Source: Trichodelitschia bisporula (lineage: Eukaryota; Ascomycota; Dothideomycetes; Phaeotrichales; Phaeotrichaceae). From it: a stretch of 64,000 nt of DNA. This document shows, one piece after another, positions 45,960-57,780 of this stretch. The stretch lies in contig ML996690.1 of assembly GCA_010356995.1 (NCBI GenBank), forward strand, positions 1 to 64,000, written 5' to 3'. A program made the position numbers and the translations under genes. Within the stretch, counting starts at the first letter, position 1, and each line of letters begins with the position of its first letter. Under the pieces are notes generated by a model. The model saw only the letters and a program-made list of their open reading frames with translations, did no database searches and was not told where the DNA came from.

Positions 45960-48900
45960 CTACTCGGATGGCGTTTCCCAGAATTCAAACCGAGGCTGTA
46001 TTACCGCCATTTCCCATCCACGTGGGAAGAACAGTGAGCCATCCGCCCCAACCCAGGCATACGCCGTGTACTCCACCCATTCCTTCGGCAGGAAGTAGTG
46101 GCGGCGGATTTGCGCCGCTGATACCGCGGGCCCAAAGTCCAGTCGCCATGTGCACAGCGCATGGTCGTTGTCGAAGAATACCAATGCCTCGTTCTGGGCC
46201 GCAATGACCCAGTTAATCTCACGCGAAATGCACCGCGGAATCAGTTTGTACGGGACTCGGCCGGGCTTGATTGCGATATCGGATGGTGCGACCAGCGCCC
46301 AGTCGGTTACGTCGCGGCCCGCGTCCTGTGTGCGTATTGCGAGTAGCAAGCCGTGCGCGGTGGGTTTCGTTCCACCTACTTTTGCTGCATCGCCGAAGGA
46401 GAGAAATGAGCTCCCCAGTGCATGAGACGGGAGCTTATCGAAGAAGGTTTCGCCGATTTTGTGTAGCGTCGTCCAATTCAGCCGGATGATGGCGTCGAGG
46501 ACGACGACGAGGAGATGCCCGGTGTTGGGGTCGGTGAGCATGCCCATACATGTTCTATCCATGTCTTGCATTGCAATACGGGCCCCGTTTGCGCAACTTA
46601 CTACGCTGATACCTTTTCCGGAGGCTGAAGAGTGCGTCATCGCCAGGTGGCTGCCGTCGGGGCTGAACGAGACCCAGCCGAATGCTTGAACGTCCAGACC
46701 CGCCAATGTGCCCGCAAGCGAGACTTCGCATACTAGCCAAACCTGCGGCGAAGGTCGTTTCGTCAAGTCGGAGAGCACTTCGAAAGAGAGAACCGTGATA
46801 GTGTCGCGAGACATCACGATGGCTAGACGCGTGCCTCTGGCGTCCCACTCCAGATGGAGGTGAAGCGGGTTGTGACCGCTCGGCGTCTGCGGCGGGATGT
46901 TCCACACGCACGACACAAAGTCGCCGTCCTTGTCAAACAGCTTGATATCCCCGGCGCGATTCATCGTGCAAAAGTACCTCCCGAATGGTTCAACTGCAAA
47001 CGTCAGGGGCTTCGTGCGCTGGTCCCAAACTTGAACGTCCTGCAGGGCTAGTGTCTTAGCGACATTTTCCGGCTCTTCAGCAGCGATTTGTAATACCGGT
47101 GGCTCCCACACGGTGCACGCGGCACTGGTATGATGATAAAGTCGTCTGCTGTCCGGACTGAACACCGCGCAGGACCAGATCGACATTCGTCCGGACGCCA
47201 TCGTGCACAGCTGAGCGAAAGTCTCAAAATGGAATAGCGTGACCACTCCGCTTTGGTCGCAGACCGCAAACAACCGGCCATTCGGACTGCACTGGATGTT
47301 TAGCTTCTGTGGATGCGAGCCCAGCATGAGTTCGTTATTTGACCCCTCATCCGGGTTCCACTTGAAGACGCAAGCATCTTTGTAGAGGCCAAGGACATGA
47401 TGGCTGCGAGGATTCCAGCAAACAGCGATGGCTTGGTCTTCATCCCGTGGTGACTCGTGAGGTCGCATCGGCTGTACCGGTCCATTCCGTCGATGGCGTC
47501 GGACTTCAGACTTGTTGGGATTGATATAATAGACAGTGACCGGAGCTCCCCTATACCCAACGACAATCCGCTTCTTGTCGGGACTAAAAGCCACGCAACA
47601 CCACCAGTACCGCAATTCGTCCGGTTCCTCGAACGAACGCCTGTGCTCCCACGTGTGCCGCTGTGAGAGCCGTCGGATAGCCTTGTCATCGAACGCGGCA
47701 ATGATTGTTGTCCCGCCCAGGTACGTGACGCTCATGATGCGACCGCGCAGGTCCGGTGGGTGCTCGATGACCATAGGCTCACGTCCTTCGAGCGGTATCT
47801 GCCAGATCCGAGTCGTGTATACCCCGCAGTACACGTAAGTGTCGCCTTTGAGGCTAAAGCACGAGGCGGTGAAGTAGGGATGGGTGCTCAGCTCCCCGGC
47901 CCGCGGCTCCTCTACCGATATATCTTCCACAAAGTTCTGCGCCGTCCATACCGTACTGGTACCCATGACTTGCCGATGGTCAAACACCGACGTGGAGAGA
48001 GCCACGTGCTCATTGCTGCACACCAGCTGCGGCTCGTACTCGGAATAGCTGGCCATGTGCATTTGCGCAACAGAGTGATCCCAGTCCAGGTTTGAAACTC
48101 CCGTAAGCGATATCCGTGCCTTGCGAGAAAACTGCTGATGTAGCTTCGAATTCCGAGGACAAAACGCCGGAATGGTCCACCGAATGGCTGTCGGGGCCCT
48201 CAACAGAATGTAGCCAAAGCGGCCGAACAGTTTCCGCAGATCGACTGACCATGGCCCGTAAATTTCCTGGAACGCTTCATTCGTGCAAATGCCTTTCAGA
48301 GACTCGGCCGCTGATGTCAAGGCATCGAGCTCACGCAAGCGACCTAGCACCTCAATCCACAGAAGTACTCGCTCTGAGGTAAACAGCCCCATCAGCAACA
48401 TGGCTCTGCGCCATGCAATTGTCCGGCTTTGGCTCAGGTGAAAGGGCCACGAAGTTGCCGCGTATCGGAGGAAACTCGGTCCACACTCTTCAAGGATGCT
48501 AGCATCACGCTCCGGAAGGCGCTTCATGCAGCGCACAAAGTGCGCGCCATGTGTCAAATCGAGGTCGACGAAAAAGTGCGGGCGAGGGGCCTTGTTCAAG
48601 ACGATAAAATCCCTGGCCGTCTGATGGAGCATGTTGACCTGATCTTTGTTGTCAATGACGACAAAGTGTCCACAGAGTAGCGGAATGGTAGTTCGCAGGT
48701 CTGAGACCAGGTCATAGTCGTGGTCGAGGGCCTCAGCTAACTGACTAAGCGTCAAGAGGGTCCGCGAGCAGGTTGTCCAGGCCAGGATTTTGTGCGCAAG
48801 CTCCCGACTCTGACGCTGGAGACGCTTAGCCATATTTTGGTCCATGCGGTGGTACAGGGCGTCCAAGTCAGGTGGCAAATCCTTCAGCGCCTCTTCTATA

Positions 48901-50999
48901 TCGGCTTCGGTAAAGCACTCGGGCATTTGCTCGACTACCAGATGGACCCACAGGAAATTACCATTGGCCCTCTCAACGATGTTCTTCTTGACCTTGTGTT
49001 CCAGGCTCTGATTCCAGTTTGGGATCCTGATTCGGCTTATGGTGTAGAGGTGAATGTCCGGATCTGAATGGCGCATTGCAAGCTGCCGAATGAACATGTG
49101 CTCGGGCACAGACAAGTTGAGTTGATGGAATGCGACGTTAAGCTTTTGCGAATGCTGACTTAAGACAAGAATGTGAACGGGGAGGCGAACAGCACCCTTC
49201 AAGCTGCTCAGAAGTTCAAAAACAACCGGCGCTTCATCACACTCATCCAGTCCATCGATGATCCAATATAGCGGCCTTTGAACATCAAGGCTAAGCAGGT
49301 GAGGGACAAAGACATTGCGCCACAGTGTCTTCGCGGCCTTCTCTCCCAGTCGCTCCTCATTCTCGTGCATATCGAGCAGGGCCTTGCGGAACTGCGGGAC
49401 ACTGTGTGCAATCTGGAAAGCCAAGGATCTCAAAAGGGCGCTCGCCGATCGCTTCAGAGGCTCGCTGAAGCGGAAAAAGAAGAATTGGCACGACAGGTTC
49501 AGTTCGCGAACGTGGTTGATGATAAATGATGCTAGGACAGACTTCCCCGAAGCAGGTAAAGCGTGGAGCCACAATACGGCACATCGTACATGGCTCTGCC
49601 GCTGCTCGAGCCACTCCCCAAAGATTGGCTCCTGTAAAATCCACTCGCAGGTGCCCTCCATCCACCGGTCGCGAAAGAAATCATAGTCGTCCTCCGGTGA
49701 GGCGTCGACCGCTAGAAGTGCTTTAAGCCGATGTATCTCGTCACGTCGCCCACTCGCGTCAGCGCCCGACGCTTCGATATGCTTGGGGGGCTTTACTTTA
49801 CCGGCGTCCCGGACGTATGCTCTGATCTGGTTCCGGACTTTCTTGTAATTAGGGTCGTCCCGGCTGGTGAATTTACACACACCGTGGTGGTCGGCATCCA
49901 GCGACATAAACGCCTCACCCGGGTACAGCAAAGTGGCCGAGTCTTGCACAAGAACCATGACCCGCACCGGAAAACCAAGACTGAGGTTCCCCTTGACGAG
50001 CGGCGTTTCAAGTGTCTCCCAGAATGAAAAGAGGCTGAGCTTCGAGATATGGTGGCGAAACTGCTGATTGATTTGCTGCAAGGTGCGCGAGTTGCGGTCC
50101 AGACTCGTCAGGAAGTCTTTCTTCGGAATTAAGATGGAAACAGAAAGCAGCGTATTAAGCGTCCCAGCAAAGTCGGAACCCCTGTGAGGAGTGGCTAGGA
50201 AGATCATTGAGTGGACAGCCTGCACGATCTCGCTGTACTCCGGGTCGTCCTGGCCCCGGAGGAAAGCTGCTTTCGCCACCAATCCGCCCATCGAGTGGGC
50301 GACAAATATGATGGGCGTCTTTCCGATCCCGAGCTCTTCGCCGGTGTCATCATCTTGTGCATTCTTCATCAAGGCGAGCAGATCCTGTGCAAAATCTGGA
50401 ATGTCTAAGATATTCGAATTCGTGGCCTGCCAGTTCGCGTTATATCCATAAGTGATGATTCTAACGGTCTGAAGCCCCGCTTCCGCCGGCAGCCACTTGG
50501 CCGGCCAGAAGAGAGCTCGATCACCATCTTTGCACCAAGTGGAATGGCTAGTGCCGCCGAGTCCATGGATGAAGATGATGTCTGCAGTAGGTTGACCGTC
50601 GGGCGTGTAAAGAACTGTAAGTCCCAGCGGATTGTATTGCGGATCTGAGGAAGGCTCCTTTGAGAGTGAAGCGCTTTCCGCTGGACGGCTGACAAGACTT
50701 GAAGCTCCGACCGGAGATACGCTTCGCTGGCTCGATGGCACGATGGTTGTGAGTCGAGTGTTGCCACTAGATGGTGTCGAACTGGGAGCATGTGGCCTGG
50801 GATCCTCGGTGACTTCTGTTCTGCGACCGGCCTTGGAGAAGAGCTTCCGCTACAACGAATGGTCAGCATCAAGGACAACCACGACTTCTATGTTGCAACG
50901 ATACATTTTCAAAAACTGAGTGCTCTATTTCCCCAGGGCAACTACGAGTACCCAGCCTGAGCGAATAGGTGCTAGGAAAATGCGTCGCATACGTACCAT
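45960..50999 (-). CDS. NLR receptor: SesB-type lipase, NACHT, WD-like propeller
   Basis: Intact fungal NLR of about 1,630 residues. Residues ~80-330 are an alpha/beta-hydrolase of the SesB type: IIFIHGLGGTSHSTWC, nucleophile elbow FVAHSMGGLVAK and MIFLATPHRGSDF. NACHT follows (~430-600): P-loop LHALPASGKSVLASF, Walker B YWIIDGLDECDE; then a helical region with DLDALYHRMDQN and LLTLSQLAEALDHDYD. The last ~650 residues are a degenerate beta-propeller with WD-like blades (FSPDKKRIVVGYRG, FSPDSRRLYHH, FSPDGSHLAMTHS). Most is one exon (50849-45960). A 147-nt intron (50996-50850) directly after an ATG at 50997-50999 is proposed because RKLFSKAGRRTE upstream of the first open codons lacks another start. 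Sensor and trigger unknown. Confidence 0.88.
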
Positions 51000-51711
51000 G
51001 GCGCAATGGCTCCTTGTATGCCGTCGAGTTCTTCTCGGCGCTCAAAGCCTGGGAGAAGCAATGTTCATTGAGAGCTACGAGCGACTTCCTGTGCTGATGG
51101 ACTGAGTCTGAATGATAAAGCGCGGGGTAATGATGCCTAGCTGGGGCCGCTGCAGATATGCAAGCCCCTGCCCTCCACCTTTAGTTGACGATTCAGCCTC
51201 AATGTCGCTGACCAATGCCCGCGAAATGCCCATGGTTCCATGATACTGTGAGGTGAAACTGATAGTCTCCCGATAGTACCTGGTAGACCGTCAGATCTGT
51301 GACCACGGTACGTCCCCAACAAGAAATAGAGAAACGCCTAAGCGCAATCTGCAGATACACCCAGGTGTTGGGACCACACTGAAAGGCCTTCCAAGTTCCT
51401 TATGGGTTGTTGTGGGTTGATATCCTTTCCTGATCACAAAGGCATGAGGCAATCACTTTTTCAGCTAGGCTGCCCGGCCCCGGAAAAATGTTGTTCCGGC
51501 AAACACTCGAGCTTCAGGATAGGTAAGTACTGTACGACTGCAACACTGAAGTCGCGACTTCCACATCGCGGCCCGATGTAGCGCCAATTCACCCCCACGA
51601 GCCGTGAGCTCTTGCGCCTCCCCTTTCAATTCTCCTATCACTGCCTAGCTGCTCCGCCCATCCTCCACCTTTAGTTCTTGCAAGCTACATACACAGCCAT
51701 CGTTATCGCTA
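51000..51711. other. Divergent upstream region, NLR and ZZ/EF-hand gene
   Basis: No gene seen. C/T-rich sequence precedes the ZZ/EF-hand start. Confidence 0.5.
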
Positions 51712-53994
51712 ATGGCGCCCTCAACACCAGCATCGCTAGCACGCTCGCGACCCGTCGTTCTTACCATTGTTGGCTTCAGCGCAGCCTTTGGTGTCTTTCT
51801 GCTCTATTCCACTTATTTATCTCCCAACTCCAAGCCGCCGCTGCAAAGGAGCAACGCTGTCCACCGCCGTCGCGCCGCTCCAACGATATCCAACGCCACC
51901 GTCATCACGGACGTCGAGGAAGGGATTGTGAGCGACAGCGACGCCGACTCCCTTGACCCTTTCTACCCTGGAGAGGATGGCAAGACTATCAGCCTGGGGA
52001 CGTTTTACTTCGGCGGCGGACCCTCCGACACTGGGCATAAAATACCCCTGCGCATGAGTGATATCCGTCCCGTCGAGGCGATCATGAACAACTATGGTTT
52101 CACTGAGCTGGTGGCTAAGGTTTTCTACCGGCGATACTGCTTTGAATTGGTCCGTGAGTGCGTCTGCCGATACGGCATCGAATATGGACACGTCCAGTTT
52201 GACGATATCCCCATGAGACACGCGGCTGCGTTGCAGCGCCTGGAGGACGAGTTCAGGAGGTTCGGCGTCTCACCCTATGATTTCAACCAATATGTTCAGC
52301 AATGTATGGGCTTGTTGTATCCGCATCTTGCCCTTGGCCATGGCGAAAGCGAAAGCGACATCCCGATGCTGACGTACCGGCCTCACGACTCGGCTCCGGA
52401 AAACCTCAACCAGCTGCTCTACTACATCTCAGAGGAACAATCCCGCTCGGAAGCCTACGTCCACCGAGAAGTGATGTGTAACGAGTGCTCCCACATGCGG
52501 CCCATCCGAGGCATCCGTTGGCACTGCATCAACTGCGTCGACTTCGACCTCTGCGCTGATTGCAAAACCAAGACGGCGCATTTTAAGCACCATATCTTCG
52601 CCGAAATACGTATCCCGGTGCCGTTCAATAGCACTCTGAATGAGCGGCAACCCGTGGCCTACACTGGCAATCCCGACCCAATGTCGCCTCCTCTGTTCCC
52701 CACCGTACGGAAGCGTCTGGAGGCCCTGACGAACTTCGACATTTACGAGCTGGACGCGCTGTACGACCAGTTTACGTGCACGGCCAACCAGTATTTGCAC
52801 GAAGCACAGGAGTGGGTCATAAACGGTCAGGCCTTCGTTCAGGCGTTCGCTCCACGGCAAGCCAAAGCTCGTCCGCGTCCGAACATTGTCTACGACAGGT
52901 TATTCAACTTCTTTTCGTCTGGGTCCGATTACATCAACTTTGAGGACTTTGCGACAGCGCTCGCGTACATTCGCAACAAAATGCATCCCTCTGCCAAGCT
53001 CCGCAAAATCTTTCAAGGCTTTGACTTCGATGACGATGGCTACATCGGTAGGCGGGACGTCATGCGTTTGCTCAAGGCTTTCCATGTGATCCAGCTACAG
53101 GCAATGCAGGATCTCGTCATCTTACAGGCAGACTCCTCTACTCTGAGAACCTACCGTGAGCACCTTACATCCACCCAGCCTCTGGGGGCCCCATTTCTTC
53201 CTGACTGGTCTCGAAGCCTGGGCTTGTATGTCGGCCACAATACGACCCCGAAGCCCCCGAACCAGTTTGGTGATGTGAGGACGGCCACAAGCCCACTTCG
53301 CGCTCACGCGCGGAGCATTATCACCGATGAGGACCCACTTGCACATGGCGAGGCCGATACTGAAGAGGTCAAATGCGACCTGCCGACCGTGTGCGAAGAC
53401 ATCGAAGATACATCCATGGAATCTGGCGAACCCAACGGTCTACCCACGGTCAAGCCTAGCGAATCGTCCGGCACCGCAAGTGCGCCGCATGTGAATGGCC
53501 AAAAGGCCCATGTGCTGCCGACGGCGGAGGTTGGATCCAGCTCGACGTCATCAGCCCGCCAACATCCCTCAGGGTACGAAATTCCGCTAGCGGATAAGGA
53601 CTGTTACCAAGACCTTTCTTGGCGGGTGCTAGATGAGGCTTTGGGGCAAATCCTAGATCCGCTGTTTAAGAGCAGAGAGGACGAGGAACGCAATGCCGTT
53701 AAGACGCTCGAGGACGGACTCACTGACGAGGCAAAGCTCACCGCACGGCTGCATCGCCTGGAACCCCGTCTTGAGAGTCTGGAAGCCAAATGTGCTGCGG
53801 GTAGTGCTAGCGCAGAAGAACGGAACGAGTGGGCGGAAATGAGTCTCGAGGCGTACAAAATCAAACTTGCAATCCGCGTTGCGTTCAGAGGCGGTGCGGG
53901 TCTACTCAGCATGGACGAGTTTGTTGAGTGGGCAGAGGAGAGCGACCAACAGCTCGAATTCTTAGGCGAATGGTTGTTGCTGGGGGGGTTCTGA
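51712..53994 (+). CDS. Membrane-anchored ZZ zinc finger / EF-hand protein
   Basis: Single exon, 760 residues. A hydrophobic segment near the N-terminus (VVLTIVGFSAAFGVFLLYST, ~15-35) suggests a membrane anchor with the rest in the cytosol. A ZZ-type zinc finger at ~250-310 shows the Cys pairs VMCNECSHMRPIRG, HCINCVDFDLCADC and the closing His pair in FKHHIFAE. One canonical calcium loop, DFDDDGYIGRRD (~445-456), and degenerate EF-hands before and after it (NFEDFATALAYIRNK, LSMDEFVEWAE). The C-terminal ~150 residues are helical with a likely coiled coil. The family occurs widely in filamentous fungi; a calcium-signalling role is inferred from domains only. Confidence 0.8.
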   Translation: MAPSTPASLARSRPVVLTIVGFSAAFGVFLLYSTYLSPNSKPPLQRSNAVHRRRAAPTISNATVITDVEEGIVSDSDADSLDPFYPGEDGKTISLGTFYFGGGPSDTGHKIPLRMSDIRPVEAIMNNYGFTELVAKVFYRRYCFELVRECVCRYGIEYGHVQFDDIPMRHAAALQRLEDEFRRFGVSPYDFNQYVQQCMGLLYPHLALGHGESESDIPMLTYRPHDSAPENLNQLLYYISEEQSRSEAYVHREVMCNECSHMRPIRGIRWHCINCVDFDLCADCKTKTAHFKHHIFAEIRIPVPFNSTLNERQPVAYTGNPDPMSPPLFPTVRKRLEALTNFDIYELDALYDQFTCTANQYLHEAQEWVINGQAFVQAFAPRQAKARPRPNIVYDRLFNFFSSGSDYINFEDFATALAYIRNKMHPSAKLRKIFQGFDFDDDGYIGRRDVMRLLKAFHVIQLQAMQDLVILQADSSTLRTYREHLTSTQPLGAPFLPDWSRSLGLYVGHNTTPKPPNQFGDVRTATSPLRAHARSIITDEDPLAHGEADTEEVKCDLPTVCEDIEDTSMESGEPNGLPTVKPSESSGTASAPHVNGQKAHVLPTAEVGSSSTSSARQHPSGYEIPLADKDCYQDLSWRVLDEALGQILDPLFKSREDEERNAVKTLEDGLTDEAKLTARLHRLEPRLESLEAKCAAGSASAEERNEWAEMSLEAYKIKLAIRVAFRGGAGLLSMDEFVEWAEESDQQLEFLGEWLLLGGF

Positions 53995-55295
53995 TTTCGG
54001 TTGCACAAACTAGGTTTGGCGTCGGGGTGGACAGAATCAAGGCGGCTCGAAGTCATCAGTGGATTCTAGCGATTATACCCCCGTTTGCATATGAATATCT
54101 GCTAATGATCAACGAAGATGCAATGACTCTCGTACGTGTCGTCCCGCTCCAACGTCATCTCCTAAAACACGAGGTGGAATATGGACCAATATCAAGGGTG
54201 ATTTACCACCGTCGTTTGGCCACGAAAATCCCTGGGCCGCCGAAATTGTTGTAGTGCTTACTGTTAGAAACCGCTGGAGATGGCACGAGCAACCAACGTC
54301 ATTGTCACGGAAGGCTTCGCGATTGTTCCTTCTCGCCGCTGATCGCGCGAGCTGGGACGCCTAAGCAGGATCCGCTCCATGCTATGGAATCATTTTGCCT
54401 TCTGCTTGCTGCCCTGGCACTGGCTAGTCAGTGCGTCGCGCCAGCGAAGCCCTGCCTTGCGTTCAGTGCTAGTTCATTGCCCACTCGTTGCTGGTTCAGT
54501 GCTCCGTGCAGGGCTCCGGCTCTTTTGCAGGGCTTCGTTTTTCGCAAGGGCTCTGATTTCCCCTCTACGCTCATCCATTCAATTGGCGCCGGAACGCCCA
54601 TATTCCCCAGCTGAAGGAGTCCTTCTAGACGACAGCGGCGCGCGTCGCGATCCCCGCAACCCGGCCAGCACGCGTCTCCAGCCCATAATGAGCCATTACG
54701 GGCAATATGTCGTAATGCGCAAGTCGTTGGCGAGACGGGCGACGGACGGGCCCCGCGCCTGCATGCTGCCCCGGACCACACATGCACGCCCGCTATACCC
54801 GCCCCGATGCAGCGCCGCATTTCCCCAGATTCGACGGCCGGGGCAGTCCCTGCATCGCCGGGGCCCCGGCCGGCTCAGCTTCCTCTACCGGCGACGTGAG
54901 ACGGATTTTCTCCGGGGCACTTTATGGTGCCGAGGTTGGCTCACGTGCAAGCGGGCAATGGGAGTGACGGGCTGCTCGTCTACGCATATGATGCGGGCGA
55001 GGGTTGGGCGCCGGAGGAGTGTGTGCGCTGGGGCCAGGTGCTCCGGCCCTGGCCCTCTGGCCGGTCGCGCGTAGATTGCGTGGGCAATTCCGCATGGCAA
55101 GGCTGTTTGCGCGCGGCGGCAGGGCTGCCTCGTGCTATATAAGTGACGCCCGTCGTTTCTTGCCCTCCCACTCGTGCTACATAACAACTGCTGCCTTCCG
55201 TTCTTCTAGCCTTTGCATCTCCGTTTCCAGACTCTGCTCTTCCACGCCCGACTCTACACTCGTTAAGCATACTCCTCCGGTTTAGATCAGTCACA
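53995..55295. other. Intergenic, promoter of the HsbA-like gene
   Basis: No supported gene; overlapping biased frames only. The TATA box listed next is the only clear element. Confidence 0.5.
55136..55143 (+). promoter_or_regulatory. TATA box of the HsbA-like gene
   Basis: TATATAAG, 153 nt upstream of the start codon, followed by a C/T-rich leader. A strong TATA box fits a highly expressed or inducible surface-protein gene. Confidence 0.7.
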
Positions 55296-56102
55296 ATGCG
55301 CTACTCCTTCGCCGCCCTCTTCCTCTCCGGCGCCGCCCTCGTGGCCGCTGAGCCCAGCCTCATGCAGCGCCAGGCGCAACTCGTCGTCGGCGTCGTCAAC
55401 GGCATCGAAAAGGCGACCGGCGACCTCGACTCGGCGGTCAAGTCCTTCAGCGGTGACGCCAGCAGCCTTCTTGCCGCGAGCAAGAAGGTTCTCTCCACGG
55501 TCACCTCCGGCGTGTCCACCGTGCAGGGCAGCAGCAGCATCAGCCTGAACGACGCCCTCGCCATCCAATCCCAGGTCACCAACCTGCAGACCACCGTGAC
55601 CAGCACCGTCAACGACCTGATCGAGAAGAAGTCCGCCCTCATCGCCGCCGGTCAGGGCGCCGCCGTCGAGCAGTCCCTCGTCGACCAGCTCTCGGGCGCC
55701 AAGGCCCTGTCCTCGGCCATTGCCTCCAAGCTCCCGACTGAGCTCCAGAGCCTCGCCGTGCAGCTTAGCTCCGGCATTGCGGACAGCCTGCAGAAGGGCG
55801 TGGATGCGTTTGCGGGTGCGCCCGGTGGTGCGCCGTCCACTGGCGGGTCGGCCAGCTCTGCTGCGCCTGCCTCGCCGTCTGCGTCTGCCTCGCCGTCTGC
55901 GTCTGCGGGCTCTGGCTCGCACTCTGGCAGCGGCTCGCACACTGGTGGTTCCGCGTCATCGGCTGGCACTGGCACCAAGCCCGCTGTTTACACCAGCGCC
56001 GCTGCGAAGCCGCAGGTTTACACGGGTGCGGCCGCTGGCCGTGAGGTCCAGGGCAGCCTGGTTGGTGCGCTTGTCATGGGCGCTGTTGCGTGGGCCTTGT
56101 AA
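55296..56102 (+). CDS. HsbA-like hydrophobic-surface-binding cell-wall protein
   Basis: 268 residues, single exon. Signal peptide MRYSFAALFLSGAALVAAEP; then a ~170-residue helical domain of the HsbA (galactomannoprotein) type with LVVGVVNGIEKATGDLDSAV, SLNDALAIQSQVTNLQTTV and LPTELQSLAVQLSSGIADSL; then a Ser/Ala/Pro-rich glycosylatable linker and a hydrophobic C-terminus (LVGALVMGAVAWAL) after small residues, the pattern of a GPI-anchor signal. Such proteins sit in the wall and bind hydrophobic surfaces. The gene has a strong TATA box. Confidence 0.85.
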   Translation: MRYSFAALFLSGAALVAAEPSLMQRQAQLVVGVVNGIEKATGDLDSAVKSFSGDASSLLAASKKVLSTVTSGVSTVQGSSSISLNDALAIQSQVTNLQTTVTSTVNDLIEKKSALIAAGQGAAVEQSLVDQLSGAKALSSAIASKLPTELQSLAVQLSSGIADSLQKGVDAFAGAPGGAPSTGGSASSAAPASPSASASPSASAGSGSHSGSGSHTGGSASSAGTGTKPAVYTSAAAKPQVYTGAAAGREVQGSLVGALVMGAVAWAL

Positions 56103-56449
56103 GGGATGAACTGAATGGGTGATGGGCATGAGGGGGATCTGCGGCGCTGCTTTCGGGGTTTAGGACGGGGGATACATGTGTAGGTCAGTTGGGGGTGGGT
56201 GCTGAGGGTGAGGTGTGAGAGAGCAGTGGTCGTAGTGTAATAATCTGTATTGCCTAAAAGACGTGGTGTTTTTGCTTCTAGGCTTTAGCACGAATTCTGT
56301 TTCTTTGGCTGCGCTGGAATTTTTGCAATTGTGGTCTTTTTTTGGTGGTTGAAGGGACGAGCATGGATGCATTAATCCAGTTGTACGGAGTATATACATT
56401 GACCAATGCGCATCATGTTTCATGTACATGCGGGACTATGATTATGGCT

Positions 56450-57051
56450 ATCGATTGCTTGCGAGCCCTGCGCTGCACTGTCGTGGCGGTCTACCCTGCC
56501 CCACCAACGGCGCATAAACGCCATCAGCCTCGAGGAAGCCCAGAAACTCAGAATCGAAACGCCCAGCCTCGTCGGCAAACTGCTCGATCCAGAAGCAATG
56601 CCAAAAGCCCACACCGAACTCTTCACAGAACTGAGCTTCCAGTCTCCGCAAGAGGCGCAAATATCGCGAACCCAGGAACCGCACCCCTCCCCCGGGCCAA
56701 TACAGCGCATATTAAGGGGCGAGCGGCGATCGGACAACATCCCTGCGTCGCCTGGCTTGTCGATTGGGGGCCGTCATACGGGCGTAGATGGCCGGCAGGG
56801 GGTACAGTATGCTAGGGGACGTTTCCACGGGCAGGAAGAGGGCAGGCCGGTGGACATGGCCGATCAATCTTGTTGTCGTTATGTTATTCATTTGCGTTGG
56901 CTAGGCGAAGCATGCTGTTTCGGTGCGCTGGGGCAGCGGAGGAGAGGAGGAACTGGACTGGTTGGGGGCAGGCGAGCTCACGGACATGGTGACGCGTGAG
57001 GACTTGCCATCTAATTTGGCTGTACGGTATCTTTGGTACCAGGAGCCCTAG
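56450..57051 (+). pseudogene. Decayed gene for an unknown one-pass membrane protein
   Basis: A coding-like stretch RRINAISLEEAQKLRIET, LVGKLLDPEAMPKAHTELF, FQSPQEAQISRTQEPHPSPG and GRHTGVDGRQGVQYARGRF runs in one frame to ~56,840. It continues after a one-base shift in a second frame with a membrane segment (WPINLVVVMLFICVG), an in-frame TAG, and then GGEEELDWLGAGELTDMV and REDLPSNLAVRYLW up to a stop at 57051. No intron removes both lesions. No start codon is clear. The family is not recognised; the overlapping minus-strand frame is an alternative reading. Confidence 0.45.
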
Positions 57052-57780
57052 CATCAGCGCTTTGCGGGTTATCAGACTGCTTGGACCTCTGACGTCGTTT
57101 TTGATGGTGACATACGAGCCGGAGGAGTTGGCCGGTTGCCATCTTCGCCGGCACGGAACGGAACTGACATGATGCTGTGCCTGGGACGGAAGGATTCTGA
57201 GTATGCTTCCGGACGGAATGAATACTCTTCCTATCTGCTCGTACCGGTAACGAATCTGTCGTCAATTGACATGTGCGATAAATGAAGCGGCTCGGCTGGA
57301 TACTTGGGACGGCGGATAATGATGCTTCGGTTCGCTTTGGCATGCGGAAAGGGAAAGTGTGATCAATTCCCCGCTGAACGATGGCATTGGTTTCTCTGAT
57401 TCTGAGCAGCGCTGTTAGTCAGTACTTAGCAGTCTCTTTGGTCGGGAGACATATACTCCCAACTCTAGGCCTCCATTGACGCTTTCGGTCATGTACGGAG
57501 ACCGGACGTCAGCAATGGACTTTGAGCAGGGGCAGAAGCTGCTCAGACAGTCTTCCCTATTTGCGTTGAGTTAGGGAACGAGCTTCACTTATGCCCTTCC
57601 CATCACCCTTTGTGCTCCTACCGCTCGTGGCCGGGCGTGTATGCATGCTCAACGATGAATGCTGATTCAAGTCTACAGTACCACCATTCAATACTCCCTA
57701 ACTCCGCTCAGCATCAAGGACCCGCCTCTCGCACCATTCGCCTCACCTCTCCCCAACAGCATCCCACCCTCGGGACCGCC
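57052..57780. other. Intergenic, no gene seen
   Basis: Nothing recognised. Confidence 0.5.
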
